A stretch of DNA of 64,000 nucleotides from Dactylonectria macrodidyma (GCA_020744425.1 JAGMUV010000002.1:5606996-5670995); one strand, 5' to 3'. Shown: positions 1 through 12,923, counted from the stretch's first letter. Notes: generated by a model from the letters alone, not told the origin. Numbers and translations are program-made.

Positions 1-3000
1 AGATCCTCAAGGCTTTCTTGGATACTTTTGAATTCACGGGAAAGCGTGTTGACGAAGCTCTGAGGTTGCTGCTTGAGTCTTTCAGATTACCCGGCGAGTC
101 ACCCTTGATCTCCACCATCGTTGAGCGATTCGCGGAAAAATACTCGAGTGATGAATCCGCCGAGGAGGTTGCCAACAACGATGCTGTGTATGTCCTGACA
201 TACGCAATCATCCTACTGAACACGGATCAGCACAACCCGAACATGAACCCCTCAAAACGGATGACTTTCGAAGATTTCTCCAGGAACCTTCGGGGCGTGA
301 ACAACGGTCAGAACTTCTCAGCAGAATATCTACAGACAATATTCGATTCGATCAAGTCCAACGAGATTATCTTACCCGATGAACACGACAACAAGCATGC
401 GTTTGACTACGCTTGGAGAGAGCTTCTGCTCAAGACCGAGTCCGCTGGGAACCTGATTCTGTGTGACACTAACATATATGATGCTGATATGTTTGCCACC
501 ACGTGGAAACCCATCATCTCAACTTTGTCGTATGTCTTCATGTCGGCTACGGATGACGCGGTATTCGCTAGAATTGTCACCGGTTTTGACGAATGCGCGC
601 GCATCGCCACCAAGTATCAGAACACGGAGGCTCTTGACCAGATTGTCTTTTGCCTTAGCCACATGTCTACACTAGCAGCCGAGTCGCCCTTCAACACGTC
701 GCTTAATACCGAGGTTCAGGCTGGCGAGGGCAGTGTTATGGTGAGCGAGCTCGCTGTGAAACTGGGTAGAGACTTCCGAGCCCAGCTCGCGACGCTTGTA
801 CTCTTCCGCGTCGTCACCGGCAGTGAAAGCCTGCTGCATGACAGTTGGAAATATGTAAGTTTCTACCTTTCGCCATCAATGCATCAAGTTAATCCTTCCA
901 GATTATCCGGATTTGGCTCAACCTCTTCACCAACTCGCTCATCTCTTCTTTCTCACCAAGCAGCATCCCCTCTCTGCCCGTCCCAGCAATCCCGCTTCAA
1001 ACTCCATCCCAAGTCATCGACCGTGCCTCACGGACGTCAGAGACTGGTTTCTTTTCTGCTTTCACATCATACATCTCGAGCTACGCTGCGGACGACCCTC
1101 CCGAGCCATCTGATGAGGAGCTCGAGAGCACCCTGTGTACTATCGACTGTGTGAACTCATGCAAGATGACAGATGTGTTTGAAAACATTGCGTAAGTGGA
1201 CATATCTATTTTTGAATATTCAAATCTGACGATGTCGCAGTAAGCTTGATACAGCAGCTGCCACAATTGTTGTCGAAACGCTCATTGACCAACTTCCCGA
1301 CGATACCAACACGATTGTGATCAGTGTCAAGCAGGAGAATATGCCTGCGTCTCCTACAAACGGCCAAATTCCATCAGAAGGACTACCAAAGTATGATCCA
1401 AGCGTGACTTACATACTGGAGTTCTGCACCTTACTTGCAACAAGAGACGCTAAAGCTATTGAGAGTATGGGTAAGGTGGTACTTGATACCCTACAAGGCG
1501 TTCTCCGTGACTCCAGTCAGTACCATGCCATCACTATCTCAAGAGCCACCTTTTACGCTCTTAAACTCTTGAAAACCAGCTATGTATGGTTGTCCAATAA
1601 CTTGGACTTGTCAAGTTGCTAATGCATTCGAGAAGGAACACGATTTTGTCAATGTCCCATATCTCCTCCATACGATCTCAAGCCTCCCCCAAGATGCGTT
1701 GGGTAAAACATCGGATCTTACTCTGGCAGGTTTAGCAATCTGCATTGATGAACCTGGTCCATTGAGACGAGAGATTATGACCTCCCCGGACTTTTGGGCC
1801 ATCCTCCGGACTTTGGCTGCAAGGCCTGAATCGGCCGCGTTGGTGTTTGGAATATTAGAAAGGGGAATCACTGGAGATCCTCAAGCCATCTTGGCTGATA
1901 ACTATGAGGCAGCTATCTCACTCCTAAATGACTTTGCCACTGCTGCAAACCCCAAGCAAACCGCTTTGCAGAGGGCCAGCTCTCAACAACAAAGACCACC
2001 CAAGAAGAAGCAAGAAGAAAAACGGTAAACTCATCCGCCCCTCCTTCAGATTGCGTAAGCTAAACAAGAGTAGTCATTCGGAGGCTGTTAAGAGAGGGTC
2101 CAAGGCCGTGGATATCTTGTACAGTCTTACAGGTCGTATTCCTCATCTCATGCAACAATCTCAGCTTGAGAGTAGTGAAGGTTCGTAACGGCGCACAAAG
2201 CTTCTTTGAGGTGGTCATGGTAACTAAACTCTACTCTCCAGCTTGGTCAGCCTATTGGCTACCCATCTTCCAGGCGTTAACTAACCAATGCGCAAACCCC
2301 TGTCGAGAGGTACGACAGCTCGCATTTTCGGCACTGCAGCGATCGCTACTTTCGCCAGAACTGACATGCAGTGATCCTAAGGAATGGACTGCCATTTTTG
2401 GCAAAGTCCTGTTTCCTTTAATTCTACGACTACTTAAACCGGAGGTGTTTTCCTCGGACCGAGATGGAATGAGCGAGATGAGAGTTCAATCCGCCTCGCT
2501 CCTGTGCAAAGTGTTCCTGCAATATCTCGTGCTCCTTTCCGAATGGGACGGCATGCTGGACCTCTGGGTCAAGATAATTGAGATAATGGATCGTCTCATG
2601 AATAGCGGTCAAGGCGACAGTCTGGTAAGCCGATGTGTGTTGGCGCCCTTGGGTTTCAAATGAGACTAACGGATTTGTTACAGGAAGAGGCAGTTCGTGA
2701 GAACTTGAAGAATGTCGTCTTATTCATGGCTAGTAGTGGATATCTCGTGTCGCCGAGGAAGGACTCGTCCAAAGAGAAGCTTTGGACGGAGACTTGGAAG
2801 CGAATCGACCGCTTCCTGCCAGATTTACGGACCGACCTTGCCTTAGAAGAACCCTTGACTGAGGAGGAGAGGGCTAGAGACGGAAAGACCAATAAGGCCG
2901 GAGAGCAGACTGAAGCCGCTCTAAAGGATGCTCCTCATGACAAGGCTGTAGAGCAAGCAGCAGGGGATCAGGGAGGAGACGACGATGAAGACGACGATGA

Positions 3001-3079
3001 AGACGATGATGCAGATGAAGAGAGTGATGAGGAGAATGAAACTAAGGCAGGGGCGAAGGAGGCCCAGGGGGCAACCTAG
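1..3079 (+). CDS. GEA1/2: Sec7-domain ARF guanine-nucleotide exchange factor, Gea1/Gea2-GBF1 family (5' end outside window)
   Basis: Golgi ARF GEF that loads GTP onto Arf to start COPI coat assembly at the early Golgi. The window opens inside the Sec7 domain. FRLPGE (near 87-104) and the second Sec7 block with LLNTDQHNPNM (near 211-246) are clear, and the downstream HUS/HDS-like helical regions follow GBF1 in order. The catalytic glutamate finger should lie just upstream of the window. Seven exons join in frame: 3-854, 902-1191, 1241-1583, 1633-2024, 2071-2180, 2242-2624, 2684-3079, giving 921 visible residues. The 1584-1632 intron boundary rests on a GCTAAT branch point, since a nearer AG would break the frame. 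The C-terminus is a striking Asp/Glu-run tail (about 2,980-3,045). Gea-type rather than Sec7-type (BIG) is inferred from the sequence around the Sec7 end. Confidence 0.93.
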
Positions 3080-3567
3080 AGGGCAAATAGAAAGAGCATC
3101 ATATGCATATGGATGGAGAAGGATGGATGGCACGAGCCGCGTATTAGCTCTGGCATATTGCAGTGTACCAGAGAAGATAAAGACAATAGACAGTCTGTAG
3201 CACCACTAATTAAGTTACCGTCTCGACAAGGATGGATGCGCTTGACCTGGGTTGAATAACGCGATCCTAGCGTGACGTCATCTATATGCGGGCAATCTGG
3301 CTACCTGGGACGGTACGTACTGTATGGTTTTGGTGCATGTGATTCATGATAATTAGGTAGCTCCAGCTCACAGCTCACAGCTTAGTGCCTAAATAGCTGC
3401 TACAGTACGGACGCCCAACTCAGAGTCAACCTCGCTCATCATCCAACATACGGGCTCGATAGCAACCTATACACGAAGCCTGTGCAAACGTTCCATGTCC
3501 TCCGGGCTTCCGCTTACAACCGCGCAGCCCGCCCTTGGCGGCAGGACATGCGTGATCATTCTGCAGG
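3080..3567. other. Intergenic: GEA 3' UTR and FIG4 promoter
   Basis: This 488-nt spacer separates two same-strand genes. It holds the 3' end of the GEA transcript and the upstream region of FIG4. The one site that stands out is a perfect palindromic TGACGTCA, listed separately. Confidence 0.6.
3273..3280. promoter_or_regulatory. Palindromic CRE (bZIP Atf/CREB-type) site upstream of FIG4
   Basis: A perfect TGACGTCA lies 287 nt upstream of the FIG4 start codon. In fungi this is the classic binding site of Atf1/CREB-type bZIP factors. Function here is inferred only from sequence and position. Confidence 0.4.
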
Positions 3568-6500
3568 ATGTCTGAGTTTGGTGCCCCAGACTCTCTCAGC
3601 CCAGCACCTTCCGTTATCCTTCCGACCACCCCAGACCCGAACAGCGACGCGCCGGTATTTCCTCTGCTGCAAAACAATGGCGCTGCGAGCCCGTTGTCAT
3701 CCGATGCTGCGGGAGGTCCAAACAGGGGAGGCGAAGACGATAATGATGACGAACCTGCTGTAGCCAAGCCGTTCATGCGCACCACCAGCCCAGACCCCGT
3801 CGCCCGGACAGTCGAGGATACTTTTGACGATCGCGTGCCCGACCGCCTGATTTACAAAATGCACAAGTTCAGTCTTTACGAAACGGCCAGCCGCTACTAC
3901 ATTGTTGGTGTTGACGTAAGCGAGAAGCGGTACCGCATTCTGAAGATCGACCGAACCACCGAAGGCGCCGAGCTGAATATGACTGATGACAAGATTGTGT
4001 ATAGCCTCAAGGAGATGAATCGACTGTTGGACACCATCGATGACGGCAATCGCGGCACGGGTGGGATTAAACTGCGTTGCACTACCTGGGGCCTGCTTGG
4101 CTTCATCAAGTTTACGGGACCTTACTACATGCTTCTCATTACCAAGAAGAGCACTGTGGCCATGGTTGGAGGTCATTATGTTTACCAGATTGAGGGCACA
4201 GAGTTGATACCCTTGACACCGGCGAAGTTCAAGCCTGACTCGCGCAACACCGAGGAACAACGCTTCCTCGGCATTCTCAACAACCTCGATCTTACGAGGT
4301 CTTTCTACTACAGTTACTCGTACGACGTTACCCGCACCCTACAGCACAACGTCATTCGTGAGCGAGAAGCCCTCGCCCAAGGAATTCTCCCGCCCTCAGA
4401 CGACAACTTCAATTCAATGTTTGTGTGGAATGACTATCTTCTCCAGCCAGCCGTCACAGCCCTTCGAGACCCCTACGATTGGTGTCGCCCTATTATCCAC
4501 GGATACATTGACCAGGCAGGTAAGTTGTGTTGAAGGACCGCGATGTAGGTGAAGTATTGCTAACCGTGAACAGCTCTGTCCATATATGGGCGCACCGCGC
4601 ACATCACTGTCATTGCGCGGCGATCTCGCTACTTTGCTGGCGCTCGGTTTTTAAAGCGAGGGGCCAACGACCTGGTATGCGTCACCGAATTTCTATTGTT
4701 GACTGTTCTTCTGAAGAGTCAAGCACGGAGGGTTTATGGCCAATATACTCACTTACTCACTCAAGGGATATGTTGCCAACGATGTCGAGACAGAACAGAT
4801 CGTCGCCGAGTCTCTGACCACCTCGTTCCACGCACCCGGCCCACAGCTCTTCTGCAGCCCCCAGTATACCTCCTACGTCCAACACCGAGGTAGCATTCCG
4901 CTCTACTGGACTCAAGATAGCACTGGTGTCACTCCGAAACCTCCGATAGAGCTCAACCTGGTCGATCCCTTCTATGGCGCTGCTGCTCTGCATTTTGATA
5001 ACCTGTTTGAGCGGTATGGCGCACCACTCTACGTAGTCAACCTCATCAAGGCCAAGGAACGCCAACCCAGAGAGTCAAAGCTTCTAGAAGAGTATACGCA
5101 TGCCATCAACTACCTGAATCAGTCTCTCCCGGCAGACAAAAAAATTATCCACAAGGCCTGGGACATGAGTCGGGCATCCAAAGTCCGTGGTGGTGACGTG
5201 ATAGGCAATCTCGAACTTATCGCCGAGTCAGTCCTCAACACCACAGGCTTCTTCCAGAACGGCGATGGAATAACAAGTTCCATGACCGCCCAGAATGGAG
5301 TCGCCCGCACAAACTGCATCGATTGCTTGGATCGAACCAATGCGGCTCAATTCGCCATTGGGAAGCGGGCGTTAGGCCACCAGCTCCACGCCCTTGGCAT
5401 CCTCGAGAACACATCGGTCGAATACGACACGGATGCCGTCAATCTCTTCACTCACATGTGGCATGATCATGGTGACACCATTGCGGTCCAGTATGGCGGC
5501 TCCCAGCTTGTCAACACCATGGAGACATATCGCAAGATTAATCAATGGACTAGCCACTCCCGTGACATGATCGAGAGCTTCAAGCGCTACTACAACAACT
5601 CGTTCCTCGACAGCCAGCGGCAGGAGGCTTATAACCTCTTTTTAGGAAATTACATCTTCACTCAGGGGCAGCCCATGCTTTGGGACCTGGCGACTGACTA
5701 CTATCTCCACCACTCTGATCCTAGAAACTGGTCCGCCAAGACGAGGCGCGACTACATCAACTGGTACACTCCTTCCAACTTGAACGAGAGGAAGGTTCCC
5801 CCATACGTGCCTGGCCGGGATATTGCGCGCTTTCACCCCGTTGAATTCTTCGACGACTACTGGCTCGAGTACTACCGGCCCGCGACACTATCATCCTTCC
5901 CTAAGATGTTTGCGTATAAGATGAACTCCACGATTAAGTACATACCCCTCAAGTCGACCCAGGATGGCCGGTACGACCTTAGTCCGTTCCGTGTCCGCAC
6001 AGAGGGTGATGTCGTCCCCAGCGACAGGAAGAGGCCGAAAAAGGAGATGGCCAACGGCATGGCGTCAGGCTCCTCTCAGTCAGCTCTAATACCAGATGGC
6101 GCAGTATCGATGGCCTCCAACACTCTTCCAGCAAAGGGAATGTCATTGCGCTGGTTACAACCAGTTCAATCGAAGAGAGCGACTGGTGAAGATGTATCCA
6201 GGTTGGAGTCGTTGCAGGCCTTACAGGTTAGCGACGACCTAACCAAGACGAAACCTACCGCTCTAGAAAAGTCCAATGCTGCACAATGGACCTTTACCAA
6301 GGCAGTTCATGACTCTTTGAACCCGTTTGTGAAGGATCAGGAGGCAGACGACTATGAGCGGTACATCAAACATCCTCAGAACCTCCCCCTGGTGGTCTCG
6401 AGCGACACTCCAGTAGATATCGACTCATCGGAGTATCAGGAATACATCAACGGCGGTTGGCAGGATGAAGGACTCATTGTGAAGGGTACTGAGGAAGAGA

Positions 6501-6640
6501 TCGACGTTTACGCAGAGTTGCTCAAGGTGGGAGAAAATCCGCTGACAGTAACTGAAGAGGATGGGCCTAAAAAGAGATACAAAGCTTATAGAAAATGGCT
6601 GCGGGGAAAGTCATTCTTCAAGCAACAGCCTCTCGATTGA
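3568..6640 (+). CDS. FIG4: SAC-domain phosphoinositide phosphatase, FIG4 type
   Basis: Phosphatidylinositol 3,5-bisphosphate 5-phosphatase that acts with the Fab1/PIKfyve kinase and the Vac14 scaffold on vacuole/endosome membranes. Three exons (3568-4519, 4574-4674, 4766-6640) encode 975 residues, slightly longer than yeast Fig4. The first about 90 residues are Pro/Ser/Asp-rich. The SAC domain begins near the KMHKFSLYE block typical of Fig4. The catalytic CX5R motif is intact: [12 protein letters not shown], with Cys near residue 535 and Arg near 541. A long C-terminal part follows the SAC domain, as in Fig4 rather than Sac1, and no C-terminal membrane anchor like that of Sac1 is evident. The intron at 4675-4765 is longer than the others but both ends are canonical and in frame. 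The stop codon is 15 nt from that of the convergent TTI2 gene. Confidence 0.93.
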
Positions 6641-6655
6641 TTGTGGGCGCGCACA

Positions 6656-8480
6656 TTAAGAAACACTTGTTCGCGGCTTGCTCGCGAACCTTTGAAAGAG
6701 TTGTGCCAGTCGGGGTTCTCTCCCTAGGACCTCACCCAGTTCCTCCAGCGGTTCCGAATGGCTCTGAGCCCAGAGTGTCTGCAACATGTTGGATGTTTGT
6801 ATGAGCTCGAAGGATATAGCGTTGATTACGTCCCCGTCTCGTTTCGGAGAACTAGAAACTTCACACACACTTAGCCAACAGAGAGAGAGTGCGTGGATAA
6901 TCTGCTCAAAGTTGTCGATCTCCTTCACCCTCGGCCAGCAAGTAGCGATTATGGCACCCAGTGTTTTACTAGCGGCGAGAATGGCGCAAGGATATACCAT
7001 CGCAAAGGGGTCCTCCATGACTGAGGATATCATTGACAGAAGGCTCTACTCATCCATACTTAGCAACACTAGGGAGGGATGTTTGGAAAGGGAGAAAGCA
7101 ATCACCTTCAGATGCTTTGTTGAATAGATACCCAGGCATTCAACAATTGTTGCCGTGTTTTCCATCAGAATTTCGACTAAATGAGCATACTCTGGAGAAT
7201 GGAAGTATGCTGCAAAGACGCCCTCTCTCAAGAGCTTGTCCAAAAGACGCCGACGACTGAGACTTTGGGGCTTCTGGTGAGATTTTGCAAGTCTAATAAG
7301 CACATCGTAAGCTGGAACAAGGATTTTCGTGGACTCTGCTTCGGGGGTGAGGTTAGGGAGACACAGGAGAGCGGGAAATGTAATTTCCTCGAAAATGAGA
7401 CCAATGCCTGTCGTATGAAGAATTTGAGGTGGGCATTTCTCTATGAAGAGAGCCAGAGTCTCTAGGCCCCTCGGTTTAACATGGATAGAGTCGTCCTCTG
7501 CGAGCGCCAACAAAACGGGAATGAAAAGAGGCCAGTGTTCTTGGATCAGGGACGGCTTTCAAGTACATTGAGCATCAGCAATTGGCCAGGGCAAAAGAAA
7601 GCCGATAACTGACCTTGGAGGCATCAACAGCCCAGCGCAAAGTCGACACAACCCAAGGAGCATGGTCCTTCCAAGATGAGGTCTTAGGTGGCAGTTGGCC
7701 TCGCTGGGGGGGGGTCTGATATCGGGCTGGTCTTCCAGATGCAGTGATCCTAGAGGATGGCTTTGCAAAGAGCGGCTTGATGAAGGTTTGCAGAACAGGG
7801 CCTACGACGAACTCGACGGCTCTAGTGGCTGTTAATTGTGTCCGGAGAAGCTCTGACGCAACGCTGGCTGCTTTTTTCGTCGTCCATGGATCGCGACAGT
7901 CAGTGAAAGCGACGACTTTGAGCAGTGTCGCGTCATCTAGGCTGTACGACCAGGTCAGGGATAGGAGTTGTAAGCACGCGATACCTGCTTCTGTCACTAA
8001 CGCCGCCGTTTCTTGACCTAGATGCATGCGTCAGAATTTAGAACGACAAATAATTAAGTGCCCCTACCCGGGCTGGTGGTCGGTGACAAAAGGCCCTCGC
8101 ACACGACCTTGGCCAGATTGCACGCTTGGTTGCTTTCCCAGGTGATACATTCCGGCCGAGAGAGATACACAACTGCTTCAAGAGCAGCTTTTTGACGGTC
8201 CTTAGATGAAGATTCTTAGCACAGAAAGAAGAGACCAGAGACCCAACGGGCTAGAGAGCATCATCGGTTTGCTGTTGAAGAGGCATAATGCGTACCGTCT
8301 TTTCAGGTAGTCCCGATATTTTAGAAGCTATATCTTCAAGGGTAGAGTGCTCAGAGATCCCTATAATTTCGATCGCATTATTAGTTTGGTCTCCATACAA
8401 CACTTTTGTGCCAGCGACATACCGGTTGAGAGCGACTGGAGCCTATTGAAATTTACGGAACCCAGCAGTGAGTCTAACAT
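6656..8480 (-). CDS. TTI2: TELO2-interacting protein 2 (TTT complex subunit)
   Basis: Tti2 works with Tel2 and Tti1 as an Hsp90 co-chaperone that stabilises PIKK kinases (TOR, ATM/ATR type). The match is the helical-repeat C-terminal half: the block around PSLIQEHWPLFIPVLLALAE, then the TGIGLIFEE...LPNLTPE region, then AYDVLIRL. Six exons in transcript order: 8423-8480, 8296-8360, 8068-8200, 7614-8017, 7106-7555, 6656-7045. All splice in frame and give 499 residues, a normal length for fungal Tti2. Introns 7046-7105, 7556-7613, 8018-8067 and 8361-8422 are well supported. The 95-nt intron 8201-8295 and the start at 8480 (MLDSLLGSV) are my best choices. An ATG at 8643 does not splice into frame. 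Family identity rests on pattern recognition, not on a search. Confidence 0.78.
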
Positions 8481-9040
8481 GATGCGGCTGCTGTTGGGAA
8501 AACTGGGCGACCAAGGGAGGAGTCAGAAGTTGGACAATGGAAAACAGTGAAGGAACCAAATGCCTAGAGGACGTGTTCCGTCTTACCGTGTTCATCAAGG
8601 AAACCAACACATTGGTGAAGGGTGGACAGGAAGGCAGGGACATGAATTAGGAAGAGTGGCGCAGACTTACCTACCTCACCTTACCCACGCATATAGTATC
8701 TTTAGCACTGTCTTTGCACTGTATCTAGTGAGCTAAGTCAACGGCACTGGTAGCTTGTGTAATACGCCGACTCCACCCACTTCCCGGCACATGAATACCA
8801 AAATACTACATAGTAGTCTACCTGCTCACTGATTTGATATCTTTCCCATTATTCAGTGAAGATATAGCGAAGAAATAATGGACAGTATGGTAGAGCGGAT
8901 GGCCATTCAGACAACTAATGATCAATCCCAGTTGGGCAGAGGAATCACTAACTAGCCTCATGTAAGTGCACTAGGGTCTGAAGCGATAGAGTACTGCGTA
9001 GGAGTAGACGATTGAATAGCATAAACATATTATGTTTCAT
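8481..9040. other. Intergenic: TTI2 promoter and CCA1 3' flank
   Basis: This 560-nt spacer lies between two minus-strand genes. A short minus-strand frame near 8,560-8,660 reads protein-like for about 30 codons, but it has no start codon and joins nothing. I see no other gene, RNA or repeat here. Confidence 0.5.
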
Positions 9041-10897
9041 TCAAGGTATTGGTATTCCCAGCTCCTCCCGTCGCTGCCTCACTTCTTCGATTGCGCCCGC
9101 AGGATCCTTCTCCTCAGGGTGGCGCAGTTGCCATGCAACACAGAGTTCAAGTGCCTTGCCTGTCCAGATCCCCGGTTTTGTTCCCAGTGCTTTTGCTAAC
9201 TGTCTCCCGTCAAGAAGGCGTTTCAATGAGGGAGCCTCAAGCACTTCCAACTTAGAGAGGTGGTCCAAGAAAACCTTCCACCCGGTAAGGAACACTTCTT
9301 GCTCTGCCAGAGTCGTTAGTAGGAATTACCACAGTCGGGTCTGAAACAAGGCAACTACTCACCCTTTGCTCCCTCCAATGACCAATTTGGAAGAACCTCC
9401 ATAGATTCGACCAAAATGGCGTTAAGCACCTGCAATCTCCAGGAGCCTGCTTGTGAATCCCATCGTCGGATAGCCATACCATACCTATCTCGCTCGTAGA
9501 TGAAGGCTTCATGGTTGAACACGGATTGCTTCAGTGACAGAATCTCCTTGCGGTTGCGATACGAGGCGGTGATTATGTCGGTGAGTTTGTTGGGAGCCTT
9601 AAAACCTTCCCGAGCGGCAACTGCGACGGGCGGAGGGGCATTTGCCTTTCTCCTCGGGTTTGGTGGATCGTCCACAACCATCCAAGGAGACACAGCGGCC
9701 AAGTTCCAAGAGTAGTAGGGTCCAATCTCGCTATTGATTAGGACATGTCCAATAGAACCTGGCGTTTTATCGTGGATCAGGGCGTCTAGACACTTATATG
9801 CGATGTTCCACTTAGAAATGTCAAGCGTCGCAGGAGCCTCCTTGATGGGGTCGGAAAACACAGCAGCGTACAGCCCTATTTCGTCGATGAGCTGAAGCGA
9901 CTCGCGTGGATGGGCACCTGATGATATGTCAATCCTCATTGCCATTTAGTCGTGTATATCCATATTACTCACCGTTGAGCATTTTTTCCAACTCCGTTCC
10001 CACCCGTTCCCTACTAATCTTGGCGCGCAGGGCATCGAGAACCTTTGGGTTCGCCATGAACCGCCGTGTGGCCGGATCGATCGTGAACTCTAGACGGCTA
10101 GCGAAACGGACCAGGCGTAAAACCCTCAGCGGGTCATCCATGAAGGTCTGGAAAGGCTCCAGCGGCGTCCTCATAACCTTAGCGGCCATATCCCCGAGGC
10201 CACCAGTGAGGTCCTCGACCTGGTCGGTGTGCAGATTGTAGAACAGGGCGTTGACGGTGGCATCGCGGCGGAAAGCGTCTTCCTGTGCGGTTCCGAATTC
10301 CATCTGTGGGTTGCGGCTATCTTCGGTGTATGTCTCTTTGCGAAGATTAACAAAATCGAGATCAAGGCCAAAAATTTTAACCATGGCGGTCTCAAGATGC
10401 TTGGACTTGTCTGGGTTGCGAGCAACATTGTGCAGGCTGCCAATGTCATCGCGTCCGATGTTGTGCTTCGCAACAGCTTCGGGCTTTTCACAGTAGTCAC
10501 ACATGTGCTCGGCAAACGGGACGCCAGTCATGGCGTTGATGGCGACGTCGATGTCATGGCTTTCGATGTTAAGTAGCTTGTCGCGAACCCAGCCACCGGC
10601 CCAGCGCAGCACGATAGGTTCCGTAGCATGGCCGGTCTCGTCAATGGATTTAGCTACATCGAGAAGCAGGCTGCGGAGTTGTTGCTCGCGAGGACTTAGC
10701 TGGACCGAGGCGGTTACCATGGCTGATGAGATAGGAGGGTTCTGCGTCGAGGTCGACCGCTTGGATAAGGGCGAAGCTAAGGTGGATTGCAACAGTTTGT
10801 CCTTAAGAAAAGTGTCGAGATTCCTCTTCATGACCAGACCCGGGCGACCCAGGCGCGAGAGCATAAAACGAAGGCCTCGACTCTCTGTAATGAGCAT
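9041..10897 (-). CDS. CCA1: CCA tRNA nucleotidyltransferase (class II CCA-adding enzyme)
   Basis: Adds the 3'-terminal CCA to tRNAs without a template, in cytosol/nucleus and mitochondria. Three exons (9973-10897, 9363-9917, 9041-9303) encode 580 residues. The nucleotidyltransferase head shows GGWVRD (residues 101-106), the metal-binding DID (115-117), RRDATVNALFYN, and the DDPLRVLRLVRFASR helix, all in class II order. The first intron's acceptor is the CAG before 9917, because only that restores the LNG-AHPRES reading. The N-terminus is basic and Ser/Arg-rich like a mitochondrial presequence. In-frame Met at 1, 12, 23 and 60 mirror yeast CCA1, where alternative starts route one gene to mitochondria, cytosol and nucleus; that is an inference here. 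The gene is divergent from the small gene at 12,924. Confidence 0.95.
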
Positions 10898-12923
10898 AAA
10901 GCTCCAATCACAGAACGATTAGTTGGCCTGTGACGTGTGATTACTGATCGGAGGGATTTCTGTTTTCGCCAAAACGCGTTGTTAATCCAAGGTTCAAATC
11001 AACTGTGGTGAAAGCCAGGCTCTTCGCGCGCCTCTGTGAAGCGAGTAAAAGACTCACACACCTCGAGCCCTTCTCCAGAGGTGGCTCAGTATTGGAGGAC
11101 CTCTTCGAGGGCGTTGTGTGTTATTGTGATGCGGCTCACCAAACAGTATATTTGTTCGGTGCTACCCTGTGGAGGAAGTTGAGGCAAGAGCACACAGTGT
11201 GAGTCAGATCGAGCCTCCAATCAACACAGGCTTCGGCCAGGCAGGTGGTGTTCCAAGAAAAAAAGAAAAAAAAAAGATGCGGGGCCATATTTTTGTAACA
11301 ATGCCTCCTACAGGGCAAAGATTGATGGTGCACAGTGTGACAGCCGCTGTTGGAGTCAGGACCATTGATCAGTTTTGAATATAACAACCTAGATGCCAAG
11401 ATAACTATAACCAACCTGTCTCAGCTATTTATTAATACCTAGCTAGGTAGAGAAGGTAGGTCCCAAGTATGTAAAGCAAGGGAATCCATGAGGAGGGGTT
11501 ACTTAATCAACTGAGCAGAGGTGCTTGCTACCTTGCGTTTGGCGCCGCACTCTGACTATTGGCTCTGCGTGTGTCACGTATCCAACTGAGGTAGGTAACA
11601 TCTCCTCCGAACGCCTCAACTGCCTACCATTTTAAAGATGCACTGTACTGTATTCCAGTTGCTATATCTATAATGAATATGGTCTGTCAAACCATCCATT
11701 TTTTATCCATCCCTTGGCGCCCGGTAATATGAGTCCAATGCTCACCATCTACAGCTTGCTATTGCCACCGTGGCCGTGTCTTTTCAACCCCTCCAGCTGA
11801 TTGAATTGACAGGGCTCAGTCTTCCGCTTCGGCTCCGGGCACTAGGGTTACGCGCCGAGGGATGCCCGTAGCTTTGTACGAACATAGGGCATAGTCAGTC
11901 GAGTTGCACTCGTGTGAGAATACGAAATACTGGGGGCCGTTGCTTTCATTGCCACTACTTGACACCCAGCACCGAAGAGTGAATACCTAAAAGCCTAGGC
12001 TGTTCCATCGGCCAGTAGGGTTGCCGGACCGCTCCTGATGGATGCCACCTACTCCATCCGTCCAGCGTCATCGTCGTACTCTTCCATCTATTTCTCATCT
12101 CTTATCTCTCCCATGCTAGATTTTGTGTTGCTGCAGGTACAGTAAGCAGTCGGAAACAATCCATCAGCCCACTCTAAGCCTCGTTGTCCATTGTCACGGC
12201 TCTTCGGTCAAACAGTCCACAGTCCCACTCACCACCATTCACAACCGCCCCAGAAGCATGGTGCACTTCAAAAACAGAACAAATAATATCACGCCAGGAC
12301 AGGCAATTGAATACCCAATACCCATGGCGAGGTCCATGTTTTATCACCGGTGCCTAAAGATGATGGCTACCTAAATAGATAGTGTGAGGGGCACCCAGGG
12401 AGAGCCGATCAGAAGGGAGGCGAGAGATGACCCCAAGAATATACAAGAACTATCCCCGACCTTGAAGTAGGGCCTATCACCTGGCTTCCCCTAGACAGAG
12501 GATGGTTAGTAGCTAGCCCGCGTCCACCTTCGGGGGTGTGCTACTGTGGCATCGTGATCATCACCATGACGTCAATGGTCACGACGATCGAGGCTCAGCG
12601 CCACTCACCACCAGCGAGGCTTGTGATACCACTTCGCCAGCCAACAACCAACTCCCGTCCTCTAATCAAAGTCCTTGCCGCTATACCAACTGAAGGCATC
12701 GCGCGACTTTCAAGCTTTGCGGGGTAAACCTTGAATGCCACTACTCTAATGCATATCAGACCCAACCTGCAATCCTTACGTAGGTATATAACTCCCGAGG
12801 CCACCAATCGTTCCTAGCAATCGCGTTTAAACCACACACAACCACAATTGAGTACATTCCATACTCTCTCATATCTTCATACATATAGTTCTGTATAGGT
12901 CCAATACATACCCGCTTATCGAC
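10898..12923. other. 2-kb divergent intergenic region
   Basis: This is the largest gap in the gene-rich half. It serves the CCA1 promoter on the left and the promoter/leader of the small gene on the right. A pyrimidine-rich stretch at about 12,060-12,115 resembles fungal transcription-start regions, so the small gene may have a leader of several hundred nt, perhaps spliced. A CCAAT box sits at 12,804-12,808. Frames of 60-110 codons on both strands lack splice partners or conserved motifs, and I call none of them a gene. Confidence 0.5.
12567..12574. promoter_or_regulatory. Palindromic CRE site inside a larger dyad
   Basis: TGACGTCA sits in the dyad CCATGACGTCAATGG (about 12,565-12,579), preceded by the near-palindrome GTGATCATCAC (about 12,554-12,564). 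It is 350 nt upstream of the small gene's start codon. Binding by an Atf/CREB-type bZIP protein is inferred from sequence only. Confidence 0.4.

Noticed and set aside
18..1154. A 378-residue single-exon protein reading straight through the first intron of GEA
   Set aside because: After 854 the frame loses Sec7-family similarity; a GTAAGT donor and CCAG acceptor restore it.
8443..8643. Alternative TTI2 first exon starting at the ATG at 8,643
   Set aside because: Neither reading through nor splicing at GTAAGA joins the downstream exons in frame; the start at 8,480 does.
10985..11010. GGTTCAAATCA resembling a tRNA B box
   Set aside because: No complementary T stem, no acceptor stem and no convincing A box at the right distance.
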